The notes beneath the pieces were generated by a model. That model searched no databases. It worked only from the letters and a program-made list of their open reading frames with translations, and was not told the DNA's origin. Both the position numbers and the translations under genes were made by a program. From Cyanophora paradoxa (lineage: Eukaryota; Glaucocystophyceae; Cyanophorales; Cyanophoraceae), in contig QPMI01000432.1 of the NCBI GenBank assembly GCA_004431415.1, positions 124,001 through 188,000 on the forward strand: a stretch of DNA of 64,000 bases, written 5' to 3'. Below, one piece after another: positions 31,492 through 41,496 of the stretch (position 1 is its first letter; each line of letters opens with the position of its first letter).

Positions 31492-32514
31492 ATGCTGCTC
31501 GCAGAGCGCTCGTCTACGCTCCTGCAGCAGCTCTTGAGCCGGCACATCGTCGTCGTCCGCGCCAAGCACGCGCAGTTCAGCGCTCAGCCGCCCGCGCAGA
31601 GAGGAACGTCGCCGTACGCTCCGGAGCGCGGCCCGGGTCAGCATGTGCTCTTTCTTTCATCTCTTGAGCAGTCTGGTGCGTCTCGGGCAGCGCCTCGTCC
31701 CCTTTGGCTGCGCTCTAAGCCGCGCACCGAGGTCTCTTCGACGAACTGGGCGCAAGGCTCACTGCCTGGTCGCCGAGTCACCGCAACAACGTCAAGGCCA
31801 CCGATACGGGTCGTCGGCTTCTTGATCTTCTGCGGAAAGAGCCCTGGAAGCTCGCGGTTTGGCCTACGTCCGCGTTGCGCACTTCTTTCCAAGGGCTCTG
31901 TGCCCGCTTTTCGCTTGCGCAGTTCAACAGCTGGTCACCGGCGACGACGAACGTGCAGAGGGCGGCGGCTTCGCGGCGGCGGAAGCGGGCGAGCGACCTG
32001 GCAGCCGTGCCGGTGGCCACGCAGGCGCTGCATGGCGGCCGTGGGCGCGAACCGCTTGCGTACGCGGGTCTACTACTTCTTCTCCTTCGAAGGCTTAACG
32101 GTTCGCCCTTCCTCGCCTCGCCTTGGGTCGCTTCCGTTCTGACCGTTGTTTCCCTCCTTCTCAAGCTCTCTTTCGGGCGAGATCTTCCGTGCGGAGCATG
32201 CGGGATGCATCATCCTGTGCGGTGAGAAGGCTCTGCAGTTTCTTCTCGGTCAGGTTCGCGCTGCCGTTCTTTTCCGCGATTCCGCCGCCGTACGCGACAC
32301 GCAGTCGCAGGCACCTGTGCGCTGGACTGGGCTCATTATGAACATCTGCATCAAAGGCACGACGACGAGCGGCCGCGCGGAGGCGTGGAAGGCGTTCCGG
32401 GCGAGGCGGGACTGGGTAAGCGTCCCCAAGGACGACCGCTTGCAGATCCCAGGCGGGCAAGCACCCGACTACAGCTTCGTGCTCGAACCTAGGCAAAAGT
32501 GCAAGCAGGGGGCC
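31492..32514 (+). pseudogene. Array unit 2: 3'-truncated copy
   Basis: As unit 1, truncated after SFVLE. It carries all five one-base G-run reductions seen in the array: three upstream of the ATG and two within what is probably an intron (ccttgggtcg and tttcgggcga). Confidence 0.6.
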
Positions 32515-32667
32515 CGCACGGCATTGATACAGCCCTCGCGCATGTTGAAGACTTGATTTGCGCGCAAGTCCGAGGTCCGCACGCTCCAGCTTCCGATCCC
32601 ACAGGACCGTTAACGTTGGGGGGTGGGACCGTTGGGGGGATACATACTCAGATTGGCATCGGGCACG

Positions 32668-33692
32668 ATGCTGCTCGCAGAGCGCTCGTCTACGCTCCTG
32701 CAGCAGCTCTTGAGCCGGCACATCGTCGTCGTCCGCGCCAAGCACGCGCAGTTCAGCGCTCAGCCGCCCGCGCAGAGAGGAACGTCGCCGTACGCTCCGG
32801 AGCGCGGCCCGGGTCAGCATGTGCTCTTTCTTTCATCTCTTGAGCAGTCTGGTGCGTCTCGGGCAGCGCCTCGTCCCCTTTGGCTGCGCTCTAAGCCGCG
32901 CACCGAGGTCTCTTCGACGAACTGGGCGCAAGGCTCACTGCCTGGTCGCCGAGTCACCGCAACAACGTCAAGGCCACCGATACGGGTCGTCGGCTTCTTG
33001 ATCTTCTGCGGAAAGAGCCCTGGAAGCTCGCGGTTTGGCCTACGTCCGCGTTGCGCACTTCTTTCCAAGGGCTCTGTGCCCGCTTTTCGCTTGCGCAGTT
33101 CAACAGCTGGTCACCGGCGACGACGAACGTGCAGAGGGCGGCGGCTTCGCGGCGGCGGAAGCGGGCGAGCGACCTGGCAGCCGTGCCGGTGGCCACGCAG
33201 GCGCTGCATGGCGGCCGTGGGCGCGAACCGCTTGCGTACGCGGGTCTACTACTTCTTCTCCTTCGAAGGCTTAACGGTTCGCCCTTCCTCGCCTCGCCTT
33301 GGGGTCGCTTCCGTTCTGACCGTTGTTTCCCTCCTTCTCAAGCTCTCTTTCGGGGCGAGATCTTCCGTGCGGAGCATGCGGGATGCATCATCCTGTGCGG
33401 TGAGAAGGCTCTGCAGTTTCTTCTCGGTCAGGTTCGCGCTGCCGTTCTTTTCCGCGATTCCGCCGCCGTACGCGACACGCAGTCGCAGGCACCTGTGCGC
33501 TGGACTGGGCTCATTATGAACATCTGCATCAAAGGCACGACGACGAGCGGCCGCGCGGAGGCGTGGAAGGCGTTCCGGGCGAGGCGGGACTGGGTAAGCG
33601 TCCCCAAGGACGACCGCTTGCAGATCCCAGGCGGGCAAGCACCCGACTACAGCTTCGTGCTCGAACCTAGGCAAAAGTGCAAGCAGGGGGCC
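32668..33692 (+). pseudogene. Array unit 3: 3'-truncated copy
   Basis: As unit 1 in length and G-run states. Truncated at the same base after SFVLE and joined to unit 4. Confidence 0.6.
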
Positions 33693-33845
33693 CGCACGGC
33701 ATTGATACAGCCCTCGCGCATGTTGAAGACTTGATTTGCGCGCAAGTCCGAGGTCCGCACGCTCCAGCTTCCGATCCCACAGGACCGTTAACGTTGGGGG
33801 GTGGGACCGTTGGGGGGATACATACTCAGATTGGCATCGGGCACG

Positions 33846-34870
33846 ATGCTGCTCGCAGAGCGCTCGTCTACGCTCCTGCAGCAGCTCTTGAGCCGGCACA
33901 TCGTCGTCGTCCGCGCCAAGCACGCGCAGTTCAGCGCTCAGCCGCCCGCGCAGAGAGGAACGTCGCCGTACGCTCCGGAGCGCGGCCCGGGTCAGCATGT
34001 GCTCTTTCTTTCATCTCTTGAGCAGTCTGGTGCGTCTCGGGCAGCGCCTCGTCCCCTTTGGCTGCGCTCTAAGCCGCGCACCGAGGTCTCTTCGACGAAC
34101 TGGGCGCAAGGCTCACTGCCTGGTCGCCGAGTCACCGCAACAACGTCAAGGCCACCGATACGGGTCGTCGGCTTCTTGATCTTCTGCGGAAAGAGCCCTG
34201 GAAGCTCGCGGTTTGGCCTACGTCCGCGTTGCGCACTTCTTTCCAAGGGCTCTGTGCCCGCTTTTCGCTTGCGCAGTTCAACAGCTGGTCACCGGCGACG
34301 ACGAACGTGCAGAGGGCGGCGGCTTCGCGGCGGCGGAAGCGGGCGAGCGACCTGGCAGCCGTGCCGGTGGCCACGCAGGCGCTGCATGGCGGCCGTGGGC
34401 GCGAACCGCTTGCGTACGCGGGTCTACTACTTCTTCTCCTTCGAAGGCTTAACGGTTCGCCCTTCCTCGCCTCGCCTTGGGGTCGCTTCCGTTCTGACCG
34501 TTGTTTCCCTCCTTCTCAAGCTCTCTTTCGGGGCGAGATCTTCCGTGCGGAGCATGCGGGATGCATCATCCTGTGCGGTGAGAAGGCTCTGCAGTTTCTT
34601 CTCGGTCAGGTTCGCGCTGCCGTTCTTTTCCGCGATTCCGCCGCCGTACGCGACACGCAGTCGCAGGCACCTGTGCGCTGGACTGGGCTCATTATGAACA
34701 TCTGCATCAAAGGCACGACGACGAGCGGCCGCGCGGAGGCGTGGAAGGCGTTCCGGGCGAGGCGGGACTGGGTAAGCGTCCCCAAGGACGACCGCTTGCA
34801 GATCCCAGGCGGGCAAGCACCCGACTACAGCTTCGTGCTCGAACCTAGGCAAAAGTGCAAGCAGGGGCCC
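33846..34870 (+). pseudogene. Array unit 4: 3'-truncated copy
   Basis: As unit 1 in length and G-run states. Truncated at the same base after SFVLE and joined to unit 5. Confidence 0.6.
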
Positions 34871-35020
34871 GCACGGCATTGATACAGCCCTCGCGCATGT
34901 TGAAGACTTGATTTGCGCGCAAGTCCGAGGTCCGCACGCTCCAGCTTCCGATCCCACAGGACCGTTAACGTTGGGGGTGGGACCGTTGGGGGATACATAC
35001 TCAGATTGGCATCGGGCACG

Positions 35021-36596
35021 ATGCTGCTCGCAGAGCGCTCGTCTACGCTCCTGCAGCAGCTCTTGAGCCGGCACATCGTCGTCGTCCGCGCCAAGCACGC
35101 GCAGTTCAGCGCTCAGCCGCCCGCGCAGAGAGGAACGTCGCCGTACGCTCCGGAGCGCGGCCCGGGTCAGCATGTGCTCTTTCTTTCATCTCTTGAGCAG
35201 TCTGGTGCGTCTCGGGCAGCGCCTCGTCCCCTTTGGCTGCGCTCTAAGCCGCGCACCGAGGTCTCTTCGACGAACTGGGCGCAAGGCTCACTGCCTGGTC
35301 GCCGAGTCACCGCAACAACGTCAAGGCCACCGATACGGGTCGTCGGCTTCTTGATCTTCTGCGGAAAGAGCCCTGGAAGCTCGCGGTTTGGCCTACGTCC
35401 GCGTTGCGCACTTCTTTCCAAGGGCTCTGTGCCCGCTTTTCGCTTGCGCAGTTCAACAGCTGGTCACCGGCGACGACGAACGTGCAGAGGGCGGCGGCTT
35501 CGCGGCGGCGGAAGCGGGCGAGCGACCTGGCAGCCGTGCCGGTGGCCACGCAGGCGCTGCATGGCGGCCGTGGGCGCGAACCGCTTGCGTACGCGGGTCT
35601 ACTACTTCTTCTCCTTCGAAGGCTTAACGGTTCGCCCTTCCTCGCCTCGCCTTGGGGTCGCTTCCGTTCTGACCGTTGTTTCCCTCCTTCTCAAGCTCTC
35701 TTTCGGGGCGAGATCTTCCGTGCGGAGCATGCGGGATGCATCATCCTGTGCGGTGAGAAGGCTCTGCAGTTTCTTCTCGGTCAGGTTCGCGCTGCCGTTC
35801 TTTTCCGCGATTCCGCCGCCGTACGCGACACGCAGTCGCAGGCACCTGTGCGCTGGACTGGGCTCATTATGAACATCTGCATCAAAGGCACGACGACGAG
35901 CGGCCGCGCGGAGGCGTGGAAGGCGTTCCGGGCGAGGCGGGACTGGGTAAGCGTCCCCAAGGACGACCGCTTGCAGATCCCAGGCGGGCAAGCACCCGAC
36001 TACAGCTTCGTGCTCGAGCTTCTGACGATCACTGAGAAGGACGCAGTCGTGCGCGTGCTCTGCCTGAGTTTTCCGCACGCGCGCTCGGCCGATTCTCACA
36101 GAACGCGTGCAGAAGTGCGGGTTGAAGGCCCGCGAGCGACCTCGGACCTCGCTGGTCGCCTGGAGTGGAGTGCACAGGTGCGAAGCGCCCGCTGCGCTGC
36201 CTCGCAGGCTGCTTCTGACCCCGCACGCGCACGTACGCAGGAGGCTGTCCGGCGCTGCCTCGCGGAGGACGGCGCGGCCAGCGAGGACGTGCAGCGCATC
36301 CTCCTAAACTCGCTCACTCTCGAGAAGAACGTCGAGCAGCTGACGTCGAAGGACCCGCCGCCGCGTCAGCGCGGCATCATCTCGGTGGCCGGCTTTTTGA
36401 ATTCGCCCGCGGCCTGTGCGTACGCCTGCTGACTCTGCCTTGCGCAGGTTCTGGCCTGCGTTTGCCTCGCAGAGCGCCTGCCGAGCGCCGCCTTCCCGCG
36501 CTGCGCGAACGCGGGCATAGGCTCTGGCGTCGGCACTTCGGCCTGGGACGCCGCCTGGTGTGCAGCTTCTCAATGCGCACGGCTGCGCGTATCTGA
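35021..36596 (+). CDS. Array gene, full-length copy in unit 5, function unknown
   Basis: Best reading: MLLAERSSTLLQQLLSRHIV and VVRAKHAQFSAQPPAQRG; an intron (gtcagcatg...ctctaag) gives HRGLFDELGARLTAWSPSHR, NNVKATDTGRRLLDLLRKEP and WKLA; later exons VYYFFSFEG, FRGEIFRAEHAGCIILCGEK and ALQFLLGQ, then APVRWTGLIMNICIKGTTTS, EAWKAFRARRDW, IPGGQAPDYSFVLE. Only units 5 and 7 continue: LLTITEKDAVVRVLCLSF, then EAVRRCLAEDGAASEDVQR, LTLEKNVEQLTSKDPPPR. The end is unsure; a stop at 36594-36596 is used. One 30-nt segment (gtaagcgtc...ttgcag) has perfect splice edges but is also readable in frame. Probably a 300-400 residue, largely helical soluble protein. I do not recognise the family. The long minus-strand frame in each unit has a less natural composition and no splice support. 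Confidence 0.5.
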
Positions 36597-36761
36597 TTCC
36601 CGCTCTGCAGGGACGCGATCTCAGCGGATCTGGGGCGGGTCGCCCCGCCGGCAATCCCGGCGCCGGCGGATCTCGGCGTCCCTTCACCTACGCAAGCGTA
36701 CGCGCCAGCGCCCCGTAGCCCCTCTTAAAAGCCCGCCCCCAACTGTTTCTTTACGAATCTT
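36018..36761 (+). repeat. 744-bp 3' tail of unit 5
   Basis: Direct repeat of 39132-39875. It differs by single-base length changes in a g run (aaggcccg versus aagggcccg) and a c run (gaccccgc versus gacccgc). It holds the 3' exons of the array gene. Confidence 0.9.
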
Positions 36762-36958
36762 GTGGGATCCCGCACGGCATTGATACAGAGTGCAAGCAGG
36801 GGGCCCGCACGGCATTGATACAGCCCTCGCGCATGTTGAAGACTTGATTTGCGCGCAAGTCCGAGGTCCGCACGCTCCAGCTTCCGATCCCACAGGACCG
36901 TTAACGTTGGGGGGTGGGACCGTTGGGGGGATACATACTCAGATTGGCATCGGGCACG

Positions 36959-37983
36959 ATGCTGCTCGCAGAGCGCTCGTCTACGCTCCTGCAGCAGCTC
37001 TTGAGCCGGCACATCGTCGTCGTCCGCGCCAAGCACGCGCAGTTCAGCGCTCAGCCGCCCGCGCAGAGAGGAACGTCGCCGTACGCTCCGGAGCGCGGCC
37101 CGGGTCAGCATGTGCTCTTTCTTTCATCTCTTGAGCAGTCTGGTGCGTCTCGGGCAGCGCCTCGTCCCCTTTGGCTGCGCTCTAAGCCGCGCACCGAGGT
37201 CTCTTCGACGAACTGGGCGCAAGGCTCACTGCCTGGTCGCCGAGTCACCGCAACAACGTCAAGGCCACCGATACGGGTCGTCGGCTTCTTGATCTTCTGC
37301 GGAAAGAGCCCTGGAAGCTCGCGGTTTGGCCTACGTCCGCGTTGCGCACTTCTTTCCAAGGGCTCTGTGCCCGCTTTTCGCTTGCGCAGTTCAACAGCTG
37401 GTCACCGGCGACGACGAACGTGCAGAGGGCGGCGGCTTCGCGGCGGCGGAAGCGGGCGAGCGACCTGGCAGCCGTGCCGGTGGCCACGCAGGCGCTGCAT
37501 GGCGGCCGTGGGCGCGAACCGCTTGCGTACGCGGGTCTACTACTTCTTCTCCTTCGAAGGCTTAACGGTTCGCCCTTCCTCGCCTCGCCTTGGGGTCGCT
37601 TCCGTTCTGACCGTTGTTTCCCTCCTTCTCAAGCTCTCTTTCGGGGCGAGATCTTCCGTGCGGAGCATGCGGGATGCATCATCCTGTGCGGTGAGAAGGC
37701 TCTGCAGTTTCTTCTCGGTCAGGTTCGCGCTGCCGTTCTTTTCCGCGATTCCGCCGCCGTACGCGACACGCAGTCGCAGGCACCTGTGCGCTGGACTGGG
37801 CTCATTATGAACATCTGCATCAAAGGCACGACGACGAGCGGCCGCGCGGAGGCGTGGAAGGCGTTCCGGGCGAGGCGGGACTGGGTAAGCGCTCCCAAGG
37901 ACGACCGCTTGCAGATCCCAGGCGGGCAAGCACCCGACTACAGCTTCGTGCTCGAACCTAGGCAAAAGTGCAAGCAGGGGGCC
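36959..37983 (+). pseudogene. Array unit 6: 3'-truncated copy
   Basis: As unit 1, truncated after SFVLE. It has a unique tc-to-ct change near 37890 and a different left edge, where its first bases were lost at a junction that repeats cccgcacggcattgatacag. Confidence 0.6.
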
Positions 37984-38136
37984 CGCACGGCATTGATACA
38001 GCCCTCGCGCATGTTGAAGACTTGATTTGCGCGCAAGTCCGAGGTCCGCACGCTCCAGCTTCCGATCCCACAGGACCGTTAACGTTGGGGGGTGGGACCG
38101 TTGGGGGGATACATACTCAGATTGGCATCGGGCACG

Positions 38137-39710
38137 ATGCTGCTCGCAGAGCGCTCGTCTACGCTCCTGCAGCAGCTCTTGAGCCGGCACATCGTCGTCG
38201 TCCGCGCCAAGCACGCGCAGTTCAGCGCTCAGCCGCCCGCGCAGAGAGGAACGTCGCCGTACGCTCCGGAGCGCGGCCCGGGTCAGCATGTGCTCTTTCT
38301 TTCATCTCTTGAGCAGTCTGGTGCGTCTCGGGCAGCGCCTCGTCCCCTTTGGCTGCGCTCTAAGCCGCGCACCGAGGTCTCTTCGACGAACTGGGCGCAA
38401 GGCTCACTGCCTGGTCGCCGAGTCACCGCAACAACGTCAAGGCCACCGATACGGGTCGTCGGCTTCTTGATCTTCTGCGGAAAGAGCCCTGGAAGCTCGC
38501 GGTTTGGCCTACGTCCGCGTTGCGCACTTCTTTCCAAGGGCTCTGTGCCCGCTTTTCGCTTGCGCAGTTCAACAGCTGGTCACCGGCGACGACGAACGTG
38601 CAGAGGGCGGCGGCTTCGCGGCGGCGGAAGCGGGCGAGCGACCTGGCAGCCGTGCCGGTGGCCACGCAGGCGCTGCATGGCGGCCGTGGGCGCGAACCGC
38701 TTGCGTACGCGGGTCTACTACTTCTTCTCCTTCGAAGGCTTAACGGTTCGCCCTTCCTCGCCTCGCCTTGGGTCGCTTCCGTTCTGACCGTTGTTTCCCT
38801 CCTTCTCAAGCTCTCTTTCGGGCGAGATCTTCCGTGCGGAGCATGCGGGATGCATCATCCTGTGCGGTGAGAAGGCTCTGCAGTTTCTTCTCGGTCAGGT
38901 TCGCGCTGCCGTTCTTTTCCGCGATTCCGCCGCCGTACGCGACACGCAGTCGCAGGCACCTGTGCGCTGGACTGGGCTCATTATGAACATCTGCATCAAA
39001 GGCACGACGACGAGCGGCCGCGCGGAGGCGTGGAAGGCGTTCCGGGCGAGGCGGGACTGGGTAAGCGTCCCCAAGGACGACCGCTTGCAGATCCCAGGCG
39101 GGCAAGCACCCGACTACAGCTTCGTGCTCGAGCTTCTGACGATCACTGAGAAGGACGCAGTCGTGCGCGTGCTCTGCCTGAGTTTTCCGCACGCGCGCTC
39201 GGCCGATTCTCACAGAACGCGTGCAGAAGTGCGGGTTGAAGGGCCCGCGAGCGACCTCGGACCTCGCTGGTCGCCTGGAGTGGAGTGCACAGGTGCGAAG
39301 CGCCCGCTGCGCTGCCTCGCAGGCTGCTTCTGACCCGCACGCGCACGTACGCAGGAGGCTGTCCGGCGCTGCCTCGCGGAGGACGGCGCGGCCAGCGAGG
39401 ACGTGCAGCGCATCCTCCTAAACTCGCTCACTCTCGAGAAGAACGTCGAGCAGCTGACGTCGAAGGACCCGCCGCCGCGTCAGCGCGGCATCATCTCGGT
39501 GGCCGGCTTTTTGAATTCGCCCGCGGCCTGTGCGTACGCCTGCTGACTCTGCCTTGCGCAGGTTCTGGCCTGCGTTTGCCTCGCAGAGCGCCTGCCGAGC
39601 GCCGCCTTCCCGCGCTGCGCGAACGCGGGCATAGGCTCTGGCGTCGGCACTTCGGCCTGGGACGCCGCCTGGTGTGCAGCTTCTCAATGCGCACGGCTGC
39701 GCGTATCTGA
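38137..39710 (+). CDS. Array gene, full-length copy in unit 7, function unknown
   Basis: Second copy with complete 3' exons. Identical to the unit 5 copy apart from one-base G/C run changes. Two reductions (ccttgggtcg, tttcgggcga) lie between the SFEG and FRGEIF parts, probably in or beside an intron. An extra g (near 39241) and a missing c (near 39334) occur in the tail. If exonic, these would shift frame, so either this copy is impaired or the run lengths are sequencing errors. Stop used: 39708-39710. Confidence 0.45.
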
Positions 39711-39875
39711 TTCCCGCTCTGCAGGGACGCGATCTCAGCGGATCTGGGGCGGGTCGCCCCGCCGGCAATCCCGGCGCCGGCGGATCTCGGCGTCCCTTCA
39801 CCTACGCAAGCGTACGCGCCAGCGCCCCGTAGCCCCTCTTAAAAGCCCGCCCCCAACTGTTTCTTTACGAATCTT
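39132..39875 (+). repeat. 744-bp 3' tail of unit 7
   Basis: Counterpart of 36018-36761; marks the right edge of the array, after which the sequence (cagcctagcg) is unique. Confidence 0.9.
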
Positions 39876-39959
39876 CAGCCTAGCGTTCTCTAAAAACAAT
39901 ACCAGCATTCTTTCCAATGCGCGCGGCCACTGGCGAGCGCCCCGGGGAAGGAGCTTTGC

Positions 39960-40930
39960 ATGCGCACGCACACGTATATAGATATACAGGAATCGAACAG
40001 ATCGAGAGGCGGGCGAGCCTCGGAGCCCGAGCTAGCAAGCGCCGAGTTTCCGAGCCGCCCGCGCCGTGTCGACGTCGAGCTGGGCGACGAGAGCGGGGCC
40101 GCCGGCGGGCGACGAGCGCGGGGCCGCTGGCCGGCGCCGCGGCCTCCCCGAGCTGCTGATGCTGCTACTGCTGCGAACGCGGGCGCTACGTCGCGTCGCC
40201 GCCGCCGCAAGCCGCGCCGCCCCGGCCCACAGTCGCCTGGCTGCCCGGAAGCGAGCGCGCATCTGCGAGAAAGCGTGCGTCCGCGCGTACGCGTTCAGGA
40301 GCGATTGCCTTGGGACGAGGCGCTTCGCGAACCTGAAGAGCGCCCCACGGGGCGCGGGAAGCCTCGCCGGGAGCCTTAGAACGAAGCGCGTGCCTGCACT
40401 GGCACGTGCCTGCCAGGCGAGTGCGCGTATAAGCACTGATTTCCGAAAGCGAGCGGAGCGGCCGCACCGTATTCGAGCTCCCGGCCGCCGCACAGAAGCC
40501 TGGGAGCGAGCGCGTGCCTGCGAGACGATCGCTCAAAAGCGATTCCAGAGAGCGATAGCGAGAGGGCGTCCCTGCGCACCTGAAGCCGGCGCGGGCGACG
40601 GTGGAAGCTGCCACCGCACAGCTGCCACTGAGGCCGAAAGCGGCCGCCGCACCTGCGAGAGTATGCAGGAGAGACGATAAGAAGCCAAGAAGCCACAAAG
40701 CGAAGGCAGGTTTACCTGAAGCGCGGTGGGTTCAACGGACTCAACGCCGTGAGCCTGGCGCGGGCGACGGGCGGCCGCGAAGGTAAGCTAAGCTCTACGC
40801 TTCATCTGTAGAGCCCTCTCAGCCGCCCAGCAACCTCCGAACTCCGCGCCGCGCTAGCTGGACGCTGCCTGGCCCCGGAGTGCTGCTGGCGAAGAGCTCC
40901 AGGCATCTGACGACGCTTCTGGTCGAGTAG
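39960..40930 (+). CDS. Possible uncharacterised Arg/Ala-rich gene
   Basis: The most protein-like part is the 3' end: after an acceptor at 40709, VYLKRGGFNGLNAVSLARAT, then a 29-nt intron (40783-40811, gtaag...tgtag) joins in frame to EEPSQPPSNLRTPRRASWTL, PGPGVLLAKSSRHLTTLLVE and TAG 40928-40930. Upstream, a frame from ATG 39960 (MRTHTYIDIQESNRSRGGR) is plausible, but I cannot connect it. Composition is GC-driven and other frames are open too, so this is a weak call. Confidence 0.25.
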
Positions 40931-41496
40931 CTACCGCCGAGCGCGTGGCGGCTTCTTGGCTGCAAAGGCTCGGTCGCAGCTGCTGCGTCGATTTGGCACT
41001 GGTACCCTCCGATCCCCTGCCCCCCCCTCCAGCCAGGCGCGGCCCGGCAGCCCCGATCCGGCGGTGCCTGGCGATCGCCTGATTTCCATTCATAACGAAC
41101 CGGCGATCGCTTCGCCAATGAGAAGACCGTGACGCGATACGTCACCGGCGACCGCAGAAACGAGAACACGCAAGCGATCGCTTTGCGGAGGCTCCTTGTT
41201 AGGGCTCGATTCCGATCGGGTACCCTTACTAACCGAGGCGATCGCTGGAGAAATGAGAAGGCTCAAGCTTAAGCAGGCGAATGCTCTTAGCTTAGTTAGC
41301 TAAGCCTGGGGGGTAGAGGCGCTCTTCAGGTGGGGAAGAGACGCAGCCGGGGTAGGTAGAGGTGTGAGGCCAGTTTGCAACCCGGGGGTCTCAGCCGATC
41401 GGAGTTCACCCGCGCCGCCCTCCGAGATGAAGCAAGGCGAGCAGCGGATCTCCCCGTAGCCGGCCAAGTGCCGCGCTCGCGCGCGAGACTCGAACA
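40931..41496. other. Intergenic region with several gcgatcgc sites
   Basis: No gene supported. gcgatcgc or gcgatcgct occurs near 41071, 41103, 41174 and 41239. It must hold the promoter of the coiled-coil gene. Confidence 0.35.

Larger units (their letters stand above)
30137..39875 (+). repeat. Head-to-tail array of seven ~1.18-kb units
   Basis: Units begin (cctaggcaaaagtgcaag, or the truncated left edge for unit 6) at 30137, 31315, 32488, 33666, 34844, 36790 and 37957. Five-prime parts are 1,173-1,178 bp and essentially identical. Units 5 and 7 are followed by the same 744-bp 3' tail (36018-36761 and 39132-39875). Units 1-4 and 6 instead switch at the same base (codon for Glu in SFVLE) straight into the next unit. 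Differences between units are one-base changes in G or C runs plus one substitution pair in unit 6 (gtaagcgct versus gtaagcgtc near 37890). Confidence 0.95.

Noticed and set aside
33249-33998. ~249-codon minus-strand frame repeated in every array unit
   Set aside because: It spans the spliced plus-strand exons antisense, has Arg/Leu-rich GC-driven composition and no splice support; its repetition only reflects the DNA repeat.
30137-39875. Could the array be a CRISPR or satellite array?
   Set aside because: Units are over 1.1 kb, contain spliced coding sequence and have no spacer structure; this is gene tandem duplication.
41071-41246. Cluster of GCGATCGC palindromes, like cyanobacterial HIP1
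   Set aside because: Only a few copies in a eukaryotic context; no evidence of plastid or bacterial DNA here.
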